From Smittia aterrima (taxonomy: Eukaryota > Arthropoda > Insecta > Diptera > Chironomidae): 64,000 bases of DNA. Location: contig CP093830.1 of the NCBI GenBank assembly GCA_033063855.1, forward strand, positions 19,344,854 through 19,408,853, given 5' to 3'. The position numbers were made by a program, and so were the translations under genes. This document shows positions 34,584 through 46,276 of the stretch, in pieces. Below the pieces are notes generated by a model. That model was given only the letters and a program-made list of their open reading frames with translations. It was not told the DNA's origin and ran no database searches. Each line of letters opens with the position of its first letter. Position 1 is the stretch's first letter.

Positions 34584-34779
34584 AAGTGTGGAGGTACCGG
34601 TACCTTTTGGTTATTTTTGCTGGTACTATAATACCTTGACAATACCTAAAAAGTTACTTTTGCTGGTACCTGCATACCTCGTAATAGTACCTCAAAAAGT
34701 ACCTGACTCCTCTCGAGGTATAATGACTCCTCCTGGGTACTGGGTACGTACTAATACAAAACCGAGTACCTCCACCCTG
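34584..34779. mobile_element. hAT-like MITE, 8-bp target duplication
   Basis: 196 bp, flanked by TTTATTAG at 34576-34583 and 34780-34787. The ends are inverted: left AAGTGTGGAGGTACC, right (inward) CAGGGTGGAGGTACT. CAG-G ends with an 8-bp duplication are the hAT pattern. The interior is rich in GGTACC, GTACCT and GGTATT motifs. It sits inside block B next to TCTATGATT, where other copies of that block are continuous, so the empty site can be compared directly. Confidence 0.75.
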
Positions 34780-35059
34780 TTTATTAGCTTCTTCTGAGTC
34801 AGAAGTTCTAATATTAACGAAACAATATTTGACCCATTTTCCGCGCATGTGATTTAATTTTTAATGAAATTTTCTACGTGGAGTGATGTGCACTTTCTGC
34901 TTCCTCCTTTGGTTTTTCTAATAACACTTAAAGGCTTTACAACTGTTATTCTCTCTATTGAAGTGGGTCACACTCATCTTTTAACCAACTTTTAATAAAT
35001 TTGCATTTCGACAATAAGAGTTGAGATTGATAACAGTTTTAGGTGAGAGCAACAACGTC

Positions 35060-36366
35060 TTAGTTTCTCGTTTGTAACAACGCAAAAAGCGAATAAGTGA
35101 ATTGCAAAATCTGAAAAGAAAAAATCTTCATTATCACAAAGTTTAACTAAACATTTCTAATCAAACCTTCAACAAAGTCTCCAAGTCAACAGAGTTGAAG
35201 ATTCCGTTGAAACCTTTGATTCGCTGAGCCATGATTAAAATCATGAGAAGATCTTTTCGATGTCTTGCGCTCTGTGAATACCATTCAACTTCGTAGAGAG
35301 CGGCGACTAATCGCTCAACACACAGATTAACGCGATTTCCCATCCAACAGTAAACAGAAAGTTGCGAGAATATTAAACAAATCATCACGAAAATCGAAAT
35401 GGATCCAAACATATCGGAGCTCAAAGTGTACAAACACATGCAGAAGATGAATGAGGATGCAGAAAAGTCAACCAAAAAGCTCACTCTGAACATTTCTCGA
35501 GCTTTTCTTAAAAACTCCATCACTCGATAACTTTTTTCAATTGTTTTTCTCACTTCGTCATCTGTCTCGCCTAAATTTTCACTTCGAACAAACATTTTCT
35601 GTGCTTGCAATGTCAAAGTCTCGATTTCCCAGCACGAGATGTTCATGACCATCAGTTTTAATACAGAGTAAGTGTAGAAAAGAGTTATTGTGAGGGCCAT
35701 AAGAAAGTCGTGGAATAAGTAATTCAAGATCCAATTGAACGACAGGAACGAGTCGATTGGCAAAAAAACGATGTAAAAGTTGAACGGCAATTGATATTCA
35801 TTGAATTTGAAGAAAAAAACTCCAATCATCAAGAAGCTAATGAGACAACAAACTCCGACAAAACTGACAAGCACGGCCATAAATTCCCTCTTCGCGTATC
35901 CGACTGTCAGAGTCCAATTGTCGTCGGTCTTTTGCACAGAAGATCTGTTAAAAATTAAATTATTATCTTTACTTTGTATATAGAACAGATTTCACCTCTC
36001 TTCGATCATTTCATCAATCAGAGCTCCAAAGCTTTGTCTTAATCGAGTCAATATCATCAAGTAAATGATGTGACGTAAACCTTGACCAAAAATCGCCGAT
36101 AATTCAGTTAGATCAGCCAGCGTCAAGTTTTTATTTCCGAAGAATCCGTAAGTTGTGATGACTGTCACAAAACTCAACTGCGAGATTAAAAATCTGATGA
36201 ACCTGTGAACAAATATTTTTAATCTAGTTTTCACTCAAACTTTGTGGAGATTTATTTACAATTTTGTGAATTTTCCATCGCTTCCGATTGGATCTAAAAT
36301 CCTCCACGCAAACTTTAAAATTGTGACGACTCGTTGAATGGGAACTAAATCTTCGCTGGAGTTCAT
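35060..36366 (-). CDS. Odorant receptor (7tm_6), intact, OR-8
   Basis: Minus-strand exons are 36366-36260 (107 nt), 36202-35996 (207), 35944-35167 (778) and 35110-35060 (51), 380 residues. Like OR-6 it lacks the internal ATG at the exon 3 start (RSSVQKTDDNW). Features are TVGYAKREFMAVLVSFVGV, FFKFNEYQLPFNFYIVFLPI, MNISCWEIETLTLQAQKMF, a variable segment DFLMALTITLFYTYSVLKLM and the conserved C-terminal exon pair ending LQFTYSLFALLQTRN. No lesion was seen. The upstream flank is the OR-5/OR-6 type. It is the rightmost complete OR. The expected role is an olfactory receptor subunit with an unknown ligand. Confidence 0.87.
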
Positions 36367-36763
36367 AACTGATCTTCCTTACTGCAATAGTCTCAATGAG
36401 CAACTGTCCCAAGTCACTGAACATTACTATCTGTTAGCTTTTGCATACGTGTTCTTAAAACTTACTGAGCTTTACCCATTTGCTGCGCATGTGATTACAT
36501 TAATAATGAAATTTTTTACTTCGAATGATTGTGGACTTTTCTTTTCTTGATTTTGTCTTTTCTTATTCATCGAAATGTGCAATTGCAACTGTGGTGCTCT
36601 CTATTGAACGGTTGACGTAGCCTTATCGAGCAACGAGACTTCCTAACGTATTTTCATCTTCTAACCAGTTCTTCATGATTTTCCATTTAGATAGAAATTG
36701 TGTTAAAACTCCATTTGAGATTGATAACAGTTTTTGGTGAGAGCAACAACTTCTTAGTTTCTC

Positions 36764-37009
36764 GTTTGTAACAACGTAAAAAGTGAATAAGTGAATTGCA
36801 AAATCTGAAAAGAAAAATTTTCATTATCACAAAGTTTAATTAAACATTTCTAATCAAAACTTTAACATGATTAAAATCATGAGAAAAGCTTTTAGATGTC
36901 TGTCGCTTTGTGAATACCATTCAACATCGTAGAGAGCGGCGACTAATCGCTCATATTCACAGGAGTTCTTTCTTATCAAATAATTTTTCATCAGTTCTAT
37001 CCAACATAA
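36764..37009. pseudogene. Fused OR and GR relics in opposite orientations
   Basis: 36814-36764 (minus) is a complete OR last exon. 36955-36848 (minus) is a shortened part of exon 3 (YERLVAALYDVEWYSQSDRH) with the end of that exon deleted. It joins directly to 36956-37009 (plus), the last codons of a GR (TGVLSYQIIF.QFYPT, stop). The junction shows a breakpoint between an OR unit and an inverted GR 3' end. Confidence 0.75.
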
Positions 37010-37059
37010 ACTTAAAGACTCACTAGTAGGAATTCGACGGAAAGGTAAAAGGAACATCA

Positions 37060-37490
37060 TTTTCCGAAAATGTTTCTAACGTATTTTATGTTTTAGGAGA
37101 AATGCTTCCAATGATTACAAAAGAAAATGAGAGATGGTGGTGAAAATTCTCACAACTTCACAGAACGCACGACAGGAAAATTTCAATACTGTTTAAAGGA
37201 TGTCGCTAGAAGTAAATAAACGCGGAGAAAAAAAATCCTCAGTTTCTCGCGGAAAATGAAAATCAGACGAAGAAAAATGATCAATTTGATATCTAATCAA
37301 TTTAAAGTCAGCGACGCGAAAAATTGATTCAGAAACTATCAACAACAATGAGAACAACGAATCCATCAAAGGAATAGTTGAGGAAGAGAAAGACTTCGTC
37401 ACCAATGGTTTCTACATAAAACGAGATTGCTTTTAATTTTTTTATTACAAAATTTTCTTCGCTCGTCTCTTTTCATTTTTCAAAAGTAAA
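37060..37490. repeat. Dispersed repeat C, copy 3
   Basis: It starts at TTTCTAACGTATTTTATGTT, as in copy 2, and ends at AAAAGTAAACG. It is again directly right of a GR 3' relic, as at 33.75 kb, so repeat C and GR remnants have moved or been duplicated together. It is the last piece of the OR/GR cluster; homology stops near 37.49 kb. Confidence 0.6.
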
Positions 37491-40400
37491 CGAAGCTTTT
37501 CACTCAAGAAAACTTTACGATCTAAAGTTTAAGTGATGCGAGTACAACGATCTAATCTCATTTGAGTGGATGGGGGAATAAGATTTGATTACATAATCGA
37601 CTTTACTATCATCACAACGCTTCTCGACATCTTGAGAAGTTTTTTTGATCCACTAAAATTTTCTAAACGAAATTCGATGATTTCAATTATAAATTTTTAA
37701 TAACTTTTTCCAGAGCAAAGAAGAAATGAAAGAAATTAAAGGAACGACGATGAAACCGTCCAATAAAACTCAATTTTTTATTAATTGCATTCAAGCAAAT
37801 CGAATTTCCTTTTATTGACCAGATTTTATTGCAATGATTTTGAGTGTTGACGGAAATTCTTTATCGTAAAAGCTTCGCAGTTTTTGACAAAGAGATTCCT
37901 CCAGTTTTTCAAATTAAATTGCAATTATAAAAGGATTTCATTCAAGAGACTTCTTCAAATGTCGAATCTTTCAAAATTGATACGAGACCTCGTGCCTCGT
38001 TCATTTATACTTCAGGGATCACTGCGTCTCCCTTGTAAGGTGTTGAAAGGAAAACGACAGGAAAGGAAGAGAAAAAAAAATTAATTACATCATTTCTCCC
38101 ATAATTGAGTTTCAATTGCTGAGAAGGAAGGATGAAAAATTATCTTGGCTTCGTGCACGAGGGATTCGGTTGGAGAAAAAGTTTTTTTATTGCCGTGAAA
38201 CCTCTGCATGCACGAGGAGCGCTGCTGGAATGAAAGGAAAGTGTATTCACTTACATGAAGTGAATGTGAATCCGGAAAATCATGCAAAATTATTATGCAG
38301 CGGTCTTCTTTTGCTCGGGCTCTTCGTATCCTCTCGGAATTGAGAAAAAAGTTTTATTTTTGCAATAACAATAAAACTTTTCATCAGAAATCCACCTTAC
38401 ATACATAAAGAGGCGAAAATTATGAGGTTGCAGAAGCAGTTGTCGAGAGAAACAGTTCCAATCTGCACGGGAAACATGTCCAGCAGACACGTTCGAGGGA
38501 GTAAAATACTGTTTCGTGTTTGTTTTATCATCGACGTCGAGCTCTTTCGTGGTTACGTTATTCATGGAGTCAGCCGTAAATTGAACAATAAAATTATCAC
38601 AAATTCAGTTCATGTACTAGTCGAGAAGTGATTTGCCCAGAGAAAAACTCTCTCGCTCACTGGCTTCGGAAATGGAAATTTAACTTTTCTTCATCGTTCC
38701 GTTTCCACTCCAACCCGACAATGCTGCAATAAAAAATAATAAAATGTGTAATCTAATATGAAGTGGGGATTGTCGGCAAGCATCGGGGGAATTAATAAAG
38801 CTTTTACTCGAGATAACAAAACAGATAAAAAGTGCAGCAGTAAAATTCTTCATTATTTTTCCATCAAGCCCTCAAGCGTAGCTCAATCCTGCGGATTATT
38901 CATAAAAATATTGTGAAATGCATCGATATGTTTGTGTCCCTGCATCAACTCGCAAAGCTTTTTCAATTTTTCTCTGATAATTGTTTTCTAATTTGCCACA
39001 GAGCGACATGAGGCAAAAAAATTAATTATTTTTTTTAACAACGCAACGGCAGCATCGGCAGCAACGCTAAAGCGAAAAGCACAAAAACCATTTACTATTT
39101 CGGGCTTTTTAATTTATGATCTATTAACGAGTCGCGTTATCGTCTGCCAATAAATTCCGCTAGCCCGTTTTTATGGCGATCCACTCTTGATTTTATCATC
39201 ACACACAAAATTATTTAATCGTTGTTCGTGGGGACGGGTGAGCGAAGCGAATGAAGCGAAGTTTACTTCTATCGCAATCAGAATCGACGATAGTAAATGG
39301 AGCAGGCAGGAAGCTCCCTCATAACATCATAGAATAGACATTTTCTATGTTCGTTTTGCCTTCTGGCGACTCCTTCCAACGACGACGGCGACCTCGTTAA
39401 TCAAACTGTAATTGAAACGAGCTGGCTCTCAAGCGGAACGATTAACATCACTGAATAATTGCGCCTTTGATAAAGATGAGAGATATGAATAAAGACAGAC
39501 ATAAAATGAAAATTCATTTCTAGTCGACCATTGCCAAGAAATGACTTAAATGGCCCGAACGATGGAAGCAAATCCGGATAAATTCTCGTGTAACTTAGTC
39601 TTTTGCTGCAATTCAAACAATAAATATTTCTTTATCACTTGAGTGGCTTGCTCTGCTTTGCTAAAAGAGAGAGTGAGGTATTTTTAGTTTGAAAATTTAA
39701 ACATTTTCGTTGCTTTGATAGCCACACAAGCGATCGCTTGGCTTTCCTTTAATCACGAGGTTTGCTTTTGTTGAGAGAAGATTGCAACAACCGCTTTTGT
39801 GCATGAGGAGAGTGTGTGAGAAAACAAGAGAGTCCAAAGAGCATTGACGTGAATAATCACAGAATAACAAGAGTATGGAGCAAATATTCAAATTGAATGA
39901 TAGAGTAAGAGTCGGAGACAGGGAGACAGGGGCAAAGCGAAACGAAAGGCGACAAAAAATGCTCATTGTCATGTGTCAAATGCTACTGGCTTACAAATGG
40001 TTTAGCATGTTGGTGGCGTTTGCAAGACGTGAATGTGCACAAGCGAGCGAGGGACGGAATATGGAATCGAAAATATATCAAACTCAGGAGGAAATTGAGG
40101 ACAAAATGTTGAGCTTGTCGAGTCGAATGGGCGAGCGAGCAAAGCTTTTCAACCATACAACTCTCACAAAAATCACACACAATGGATTTCCCTGCTCCTT
40201 CCTCCTGAATTCTTCTATTTTTCTTCCGATCCAATTGAATCCGGTAAACGAGAGCGAGTGGAAAATGAACGAGAATTAAAAATAAGTCAGTCATGGATAA
40301 TACAAGCAAAGTTCTTCCTGTTTGGAAGGGAATTGAATAAAAGTTGAGTCGGCAGAGGAGAAAGGAAGGCGAAGACGAGAAAGGAAATCGATTTAGTTGA

Positions 40401-42308
40401 ATGATTCTCGCTCGGTTTGCTTTTGAGCTGGCGATGCCCAAAAGTCACAAATAATAAAGTAGTTTTCTTTCTATTATTCAATTTTTTTCCCCCTTCACTT
40501 CCAATTCTCGTCGACGACGACGATTCAACCCTGAGACGATCTCTTGATTATGCTGAAGCAAGAGCAGCAAACCTCTCGGCGAGCAAATTCTCCTTCTCAT
40601 TTTCATTTCCTCGACTTTGCCACAATCATGGCTTAAGGGAAGAAAATAGCAATTGTTGTGTTCACAAATAATTTATTTATGTACAAAGATATTTATTGCA
40701 AAGCAAAACCCAAAAGAAAATGCATTCACTATGTAGCAGCATTAGTTGCCGAGTTTTTTTTATTTCGAGTCGAGTGTTTGGGGAGTTTCCTCAAGTTACG
40801 TGATGATGTCAAACTTTATTTTAAAAACAAATGTAAAGTTGAGATCTTGAGAGATTAAATTTGATATTTTTGCTTGGCATTGGAGCTTGAGCAATCATTT
40901 ACAAATGGAATTGTAAAAGCAACTTCAAGTTACATCATTCGCAAACTTCATCTGTTCAAAATTGGAAGCTGAGAATTGCTATTTGTTTTCAATGGTATTT
41001 ATTGGAAGTTTTAAACATTTATTCCGCAAGCAATGAGAGACTCGAAGAAATTGCATACAATACATAATTCACCGGGAATCAAAGGATCAAGAGGAGCATA
41101 TTTTGGCTTGGGATATAATGCAATTTTCAGATAATTTTCCATTCTTCATTTGATTCGATGGGATTCGCTCGTCGTTCTCTTTTTTCTTCGTCTTGCAATT
41201 TGAATAAAGCACATAAGCCGAGGAAATTTGTTTCAATGATTTGCTCCGCACAACTATTTGAGTTTCTCTATACAATTTTTTTTGTCTTCATGGTGGCAAA
41301 CGATGCCGGTTGAGCTCATAAGCTTCTTGCTTTGCTGCTCCAATGCCGACAACGAGGAGCAGAAAATGGCATTTTTCGGTTTTCGAGCTTTATGTTGCAT
41401 AATTTGTGAATGGTTTTCGTACAGAATTCTCGCCCAGCCAGCCAAAGACTTTGATTTGAGTGCAAGGAAAGCATTGAGAGGGAAACAGAATTGGGAGTGG
41501 ATGTGTAGAGGGAAACCGAGGAATAGTTCTGCTTGATTAAATCCAATAATTCTGACAATAATGTGTTCCATTGAGCGTATCATGGTGAATTTCCATGAGA
41601 AAAAGTCTCCTTCGAGCGGATTATTATAACATAAACTCTCACTCCTTCAGTCTTGCTCCTCTCCCACCTCGACTGTGGTTGTAATTTGCAAAATTTTAAT
41701 ACCCAGAAAATCGTTTTATCATTGACTAACTGACTATGACCTTTTAATCACAAAATTTCGTTTTTTTTTTCACTCTCACGTTGATGAAGAGACGAGAAGT
41801 AAAAACAAATCGAAAATAAAGCTCCGCAAAACTTTTTAGTTTCATTTTTTAGTCACATCCACATTGTTACTTATGTGAACGTTGGTTTTAATGCGAAATG
41901 GTTTAGGGAAAATTGGACGAGCGAGAGAGAGAGAGGGCGACCTTTCACTATGAGATTAGAATTATGTCATGAGACATGATTAATAGTTTTGTGGAAAGGA
42001 TACAAATTACGAAAGTAAAAACGTTTCCGCATTTTTCACATCCCTCACTTCATTCCTTGATTTTTTTTTATTCCTCTACAGGCGCTTGGTGGCGAGAGTT
42101 TGCTTCCTCGATGATATTTAACCTCACCACGGAGCTCAAGAAACCATTAGGATCATAAATATTTTTCAATTTTTTCCTCTTTCCTCTCATTTCCTTTTTG
42201 AAAATCCGGTGAAGATTTTTCTTTCAGACGTTCAGCTCTGCAAAGATGTAAAGTTTTCCCATCTTTCGCTTTCTCCTTCAACTCTTAGTGAAATAAAAAA
42301 AAAAGATT
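37491..42308. other. Non-coding region, no recognisable gene
   Basis: About 4.8 kb without OR, GR or IR homology. Overlapping opposite-strand frames of 134 and 152 codons near 39.9-40.4 kb and several of 90-109 codons near 41.3-41.6 kb have no recognisable domains and shadow each other. No tRNA or transposon ends were found. It is probably intergenic DNA. Confidence 0.5.
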
Positions 42309-42447
42309 TTACTGCTGCAAAGTTGAAAGCTCAGCAGTTCTATCTAAGGTAGACAGGTATGAGTGATTCTCCTTTCAGTCTCAGTTTCCATAGTTAAATG
42401 TTTGAAAAGGCAGCTCACTGACTTTCTTCGTTCATTTGCATTTAAAG
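42309..42447. repeat. IR-flank repeat, copy 1 (possible 5' non-coding exon)
   Basis: CTGCAAAGTTGAAAGCTCAG, then GTAGACAGGTATGAG, TGATTCTCCTTTCA and CATAGTTAAAT. It recurs downstream of the second IR at 48478-48613 and, degraded, before the second IR at about 45850-45905. GACAG/GTATGAG is a good splice donor, so this may be an untranslated first exon. There is no transcript support. Confidence 0.45.
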
Positions 42448-42594
42448 AATTATGTTTAGATTTTTCTTCTTATGTGTCATGTTAGACGACGGCGAACATA
42501 TCAAGATATTGAGAAACATTTCGTTTGAAACTTGTCTTTAGATATCACGAACTTTGTTGAAATAAAGTGTCAGTCGCTTTTCGTTTGGTGGACG

Positions 42595-45500
42595 ATGAAG
42601 TGGAATTTGAAGCTTCTCGCATTGCTAGCGATTTTTGTCATCAGTGCTTGCAAGTCAAAGCAAAGTTTAGTTCCGCTCGCTATCAGAGAATATGTCGAGA
42701 AACATTTTGTGACAAACGGGATACAGTTCGAAATAATTTACAACTCGAAAGCGATAAGTTTAGTGGATGAAACTCTCAAAGCGATCAGTGATGTGAAAGG
42801 CACTTTAGTCAGAGAAGTTCAAATTGATAAAAAGAAATCGCACTCAATTAAAAATTCGGCAATCCTCATCTTTGATAATTACACAAACTACTTGCAATTC
42901 GAGAGGAAAATCTATTACAATGAACACGACGCTCATGACTGCAATCTTCTCGTGGTTTGCCCAAACATGTCGACGAGTGAATTCGAAAGAACGCCGCGAA
43001 ATTCCTATACTTTTTTGGACCGGTTCAAGGCCTTTTATCAACTTTATCAATTTCTGATCGAAGAGCAAGAACAAATTTTCTTGAAAGCCACGTCGCTCTT
43101 CACGCCACGAGAATGTTTTAAGCAACAACTGATCGAAATCAACAAATTCTCAGACACGACATTACAATGGACGACAACAAAATTTTCCATGTCGAAGATT
43201 GACAACTTTTACGGATGCACGCTCAGCTTTCAGTTCATAAAAACTTCGTTCTATGAAAGTGACTTTGGATGGAATATCGACAAAAATAGTTTGAAGGTAA
43301 CATCGATCAAAAAAAGTGGATTCTTGTTCTCGTTAGCAGAAGAACTCGCCACGATGCTCAATTTCAAAATCGACATGTGGCTTTACGACCATCAAAAGAA
43401 GCTTCATCTGAATGTTCAAAACAACGATATCTCAACGGCTGAAGAAGTCCTCTTTATGCCACTCAATATTGATTGGTACTTGAGTGCTAAGCCTATCACG
43501 CAATTTTTTTATAGCCACAACTGGTTCACCGATCCTGTTCGACACGTTCATTACGAGATCGCGGTTCCTCCGGGAGCTTCATATACGTCAGAAGAAAAAT
43601 TCATTTTGCCTTTTGATGACTTGACTTGGATTCTTCTCGCTTTGGCTTTTGCAACAGCTTACACTGTCGTCATTGTGGTGAGACTTTCGAGGTCTCATTC
43701 GATCGCTGACTTTGTTCATGGCGATAATGTAACAACTCCTGGATTAAATGTTTACGGAGCTCTCATGGGAATCGGACAACTTCAGTCTCCAATCAGAAAT
43801 GTTGCGAGGATCCTGCTCATGAACTTCATTATCTTCAGCTTGATCATGAGGACCGCCTACCAAGGAGTTTATTTCGAGTTTCTCACAACAGATCCGCATA
43901 AGAAACCGATCAGCTCCCTCGAAGAACTAATTTCAAAGAAATGGCCAATGTACACAACAATATCAGAAAAGGATATGAATTACTTTAGCTTAGAAGTTTT
44001 GAAATCGTAAGTTTAATCGAGAAAAATTTAATACAATCTAACCTCTCCACCCTGCTCCTCCCTTTAGGTGGTCGCCTTAGGGAGGTTAGAGTGTATAAAG
44101 TTTTGGCTAAAATGAAGTATGTAAGTGCCATTTAAAATTACGGTCAAATTTTTCCCTTCACCGAACAGATTCGTTTCGTAAAGTTGCGATCATTAAGTTT
44201 TTGAGGCTTTTTCTCCGAAGGAAAAAAGCCTATATGGGGCCGGTTTGATGTCTGTGTCTGTGTCTGTCGTCCGTCTGATAACTATTTTTCTCGAGAACGA
44301 TGACAGCTAGAGACTTCCGGTTTTCGCCAATCGGTTCGGGTGGTGAGTGCGACCAGTGAGTTCTGAGATGGAGTCGGACGGACATATGGACAGACGGACA
44401 GATGGACAAACGGACATACGAACCAATGGAATTTGATATATCTCGAGAACCAAGACAGCTAGAGACTTCCGGTTTGGGCCGATGGAGTCTGTGTGTTAGG
44501 GCCAAGTGGACAGACGGACAGACAGACGGACAAAACTGAATTTCACATATCTCGAGAACGAAGATAGCGAGAGACTTCCGGTTTGGACCGATGGAGTCTG
44601 TGTGGGAGGGCCAAGTGGACAGACGGACAGACAGACAGACGGACAAAAATGAATTTTACATATCTCAAGAACGAAAATAGCTAGAGACTTCCGGTTTGGA
44701 CCGATGGAGTCTGTGTGGGAGGGCCAAGTGGACAGACGGACAGACAGACAGACGGACGGACAAAAATGAATTTTACATATCTCAAGAACGAAAATAGCGA
44801 GAGACTTCCGGTTTGGACCGATGGAGTCTGTGTGGGAGGGCCAAGTGGACAGACGGACAGACAGACAGACGGACAAAACTGAATTTCACATATCTCGAGA
44901 ACGAAGATAGCTAGAGACTTCCGGTTTGGACCGATGGAGTCTGTGTGGAAGGGCCAAGTGGACAGACGACAAACAGACGGATAGACGGACAAAAATGAAT
45001 TTCACATTTAAAATGAAGCACGTGAAGGAAGCCAAATTTTTTCAATGTTTTAATTTGTTTAAAATAAATGGGGATTAGAGCAGAGGAGAAAAAGCCTCAA
45101 AGTACGTTCGTTCTCGAACTGCTGTCCAAATTGTTTTTGTATGGGAAAAGCGTTAAATTCAAATGGCACCTAGAGCCAAATTTTATTATAAACTCAAATT
45201 TCATTTTATTCAGCTTCAAGGTCCATCGTGTGAACGCATCCAAAATGTATTCGTTGATGAATGAGATTCAGAACTCTTCATTTGAAGGAAGCATCATGGA
45301 GTTGAATACAAAGTTCGAGGCTTATAGCAAATATGACAGCAGTAATTTGCAGTTTGATTTCATTGATTTTCCAACGATAACTTTGAACTATGGACTCGGA
45401 TTCCGTGAGTTTAGTTTCATGTACCCGTCGTTCAAAGAAATCATCTCGAGATTTATTGAAAGTGGAATCCTGGGAGAGTGGGAAAATCGTCTGAAACAAG

Positions 45501-45703
45501 AATCTGAAATAAAAGCAAAGAAACTCAAGGAATCGAATCTTGTTGTGTTGACAATGGATCACTTGGCCGTTGGCTTCATAATTTGTCTTTGCATGCTTTC
45601 TCTTTCATTCGTCGCGTTTTTTGCTGAGCTTGCTGTGTTTTGGATTCCGAGGATCATCTGTCGATTCACAAATCGTCATCGTCGATCTGTTGTTCCTGTT
45701 TAA
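42595..45703 (+). CDS. Divergent ionotropic receptor, IR-1
   Basis: Exons 42595-44006 and 45214-45703 join (TC/C, Ser) to 633 residues. The start is the only in-frame ATG ahead of a signal peptide MKWNLKLLALLAIFVISACK. The N-terminal ectodomain of about 330 residues is followed by the ligand-gated channel core (Lig_chan). This comprises VPPGASYTSEEKFILPFDDL, TM1 (TWILLALAFATAYTVVIVV), the pore loop and TM2 (NVARILLMNFIIFSLIMRTA, then YQGVYFEFL), S2 and TM3 (LAVGFIICLCMLSLSFVAFF). This is the divergent insect IR class, usually taste-related cation channels; ligand and subfamily are unknown. The intron is 1,207 bp because a 900-bp element sits in it; the tandem copy has 129 bp. The first two bases after each exon 1 give GTAAGT. 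Confidence 0.85.
44201..45100. mobile_element. 900-bp hairpin-ended element in the IR-1 intron
   Basis: The ends are a 16-bp inverted pair, TTGAGGCTTTTTCTCC at 44201-44216 and its complement at 45085-45100. The left end also folds alone (AGGCTTTTTCTCC with GGAAAAAAGCCT). Inside are GGGGCCGG, repeated GTCTGT and GTCCGT, and CTCGAGAACG, in the same order as the 13.5-kb element. The body is a minisatellite. It is absent from the IR-2 intron, so it inserted after the duplication or was lost there. No clear target duplication. Confidence 0.6.
44500..45000. repeat. Minisatellite, about 109-117 bp period
   Basis: Successive units start with GGCCAAGTGGACAGACGGAC at about 44500, 44609, 44722, 44839 and 44952. 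Each contains CATATCTC.AGAACGAA, AGAGACTTCCGGTTTGG and CCGATGGAGTCTGTGTG. Two more diverged units precede (44280-44500). Unit length varies through a CAGACAGACGGA microsatellite. Long minus-strand frames here (SVCLSVRLSTWPS) are artefacts of the repeat. Confidence 0.85.
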
Positions 45704-46276
45704 AGTAAACTAATCAATAAATGTTAATATCGATTGTTCTGTCAATATTTGCAAAATAAAATTTAAATTTTGTGCACTCAACTAAAAGACGTTTATATCT
45801 GATAGAAGAAAACGATAAACTTGTAATCTCATAAGTATAAATTAGACTGTCTAAGACAGGTGTGAGAGACTCTACCTTTAATTTCAGGTTCCCTAAATAA
45901 AATGTTTAACTAATCCAAGCTGCAGAAGACAACTTCTTAAAGTACATATATACAAATTAGTTTAGGGCATCTAAGATCTAACCCGATCACACAACGTAGA
46001 TAGCTAATACATAGTTTTTAAGTCTGAGTTTTAGTCTTGGGCTGAAACCCATCAAGGAATAATCTCATTCATTTCAAAGACAAATCACTAAGTTTCTTCT
46101 TTAATTATTGATTTTGTCTAGCGCTTCACAGGTCATGCTAGACGACGAATATATCAAGATATTGAGCAACATTTTGTTTGAAACTTGACAAGTTTAGCTT
46201 GTAAAGACAAGTCTTGTATTTATTTATCACGAACTTTATTAATATAAAAAGTCAGTCGCATTTCGTTCACTGGACG
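45704..46276. promoter_or_regulatory. Spacer between IR-1 and IR-2
   Basis: 573 bp. It starts with the IR-1 3' flank (ATGTTAATATCGATTGTTCT, also after IR-2) and includes the degraded IR-flank repeat at about 45850-45905. Near 46130-46195 is a block conserved with 42476-42535 upstream of IR-1 (TAGACGACG, ATATCAAGATATTGAG, GTTTGAAACTTG), the likely transcription-start region. No gene. Confidence 0.45.

Noticed and set aside
39875..40441. Opposing 134- and 152-codon frames
   Set aside because: They overlap on opposite strands, show no domain or signal and have no splice context.
42532..42594. Extended N-terminus of IR-1 upstream of MKWNLKL
   Set aside because: It would need a TTG start; the ATG at 42595 directly begins a signal peptide conserved in IR-2.
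44230..44992. Three long minus-strand frames rich in SVCLSVRLSTWPS
   Set aside because: They are the minisatellite read in frame; the period shifts and frames overlap, and they lie within the IR-1 intron.
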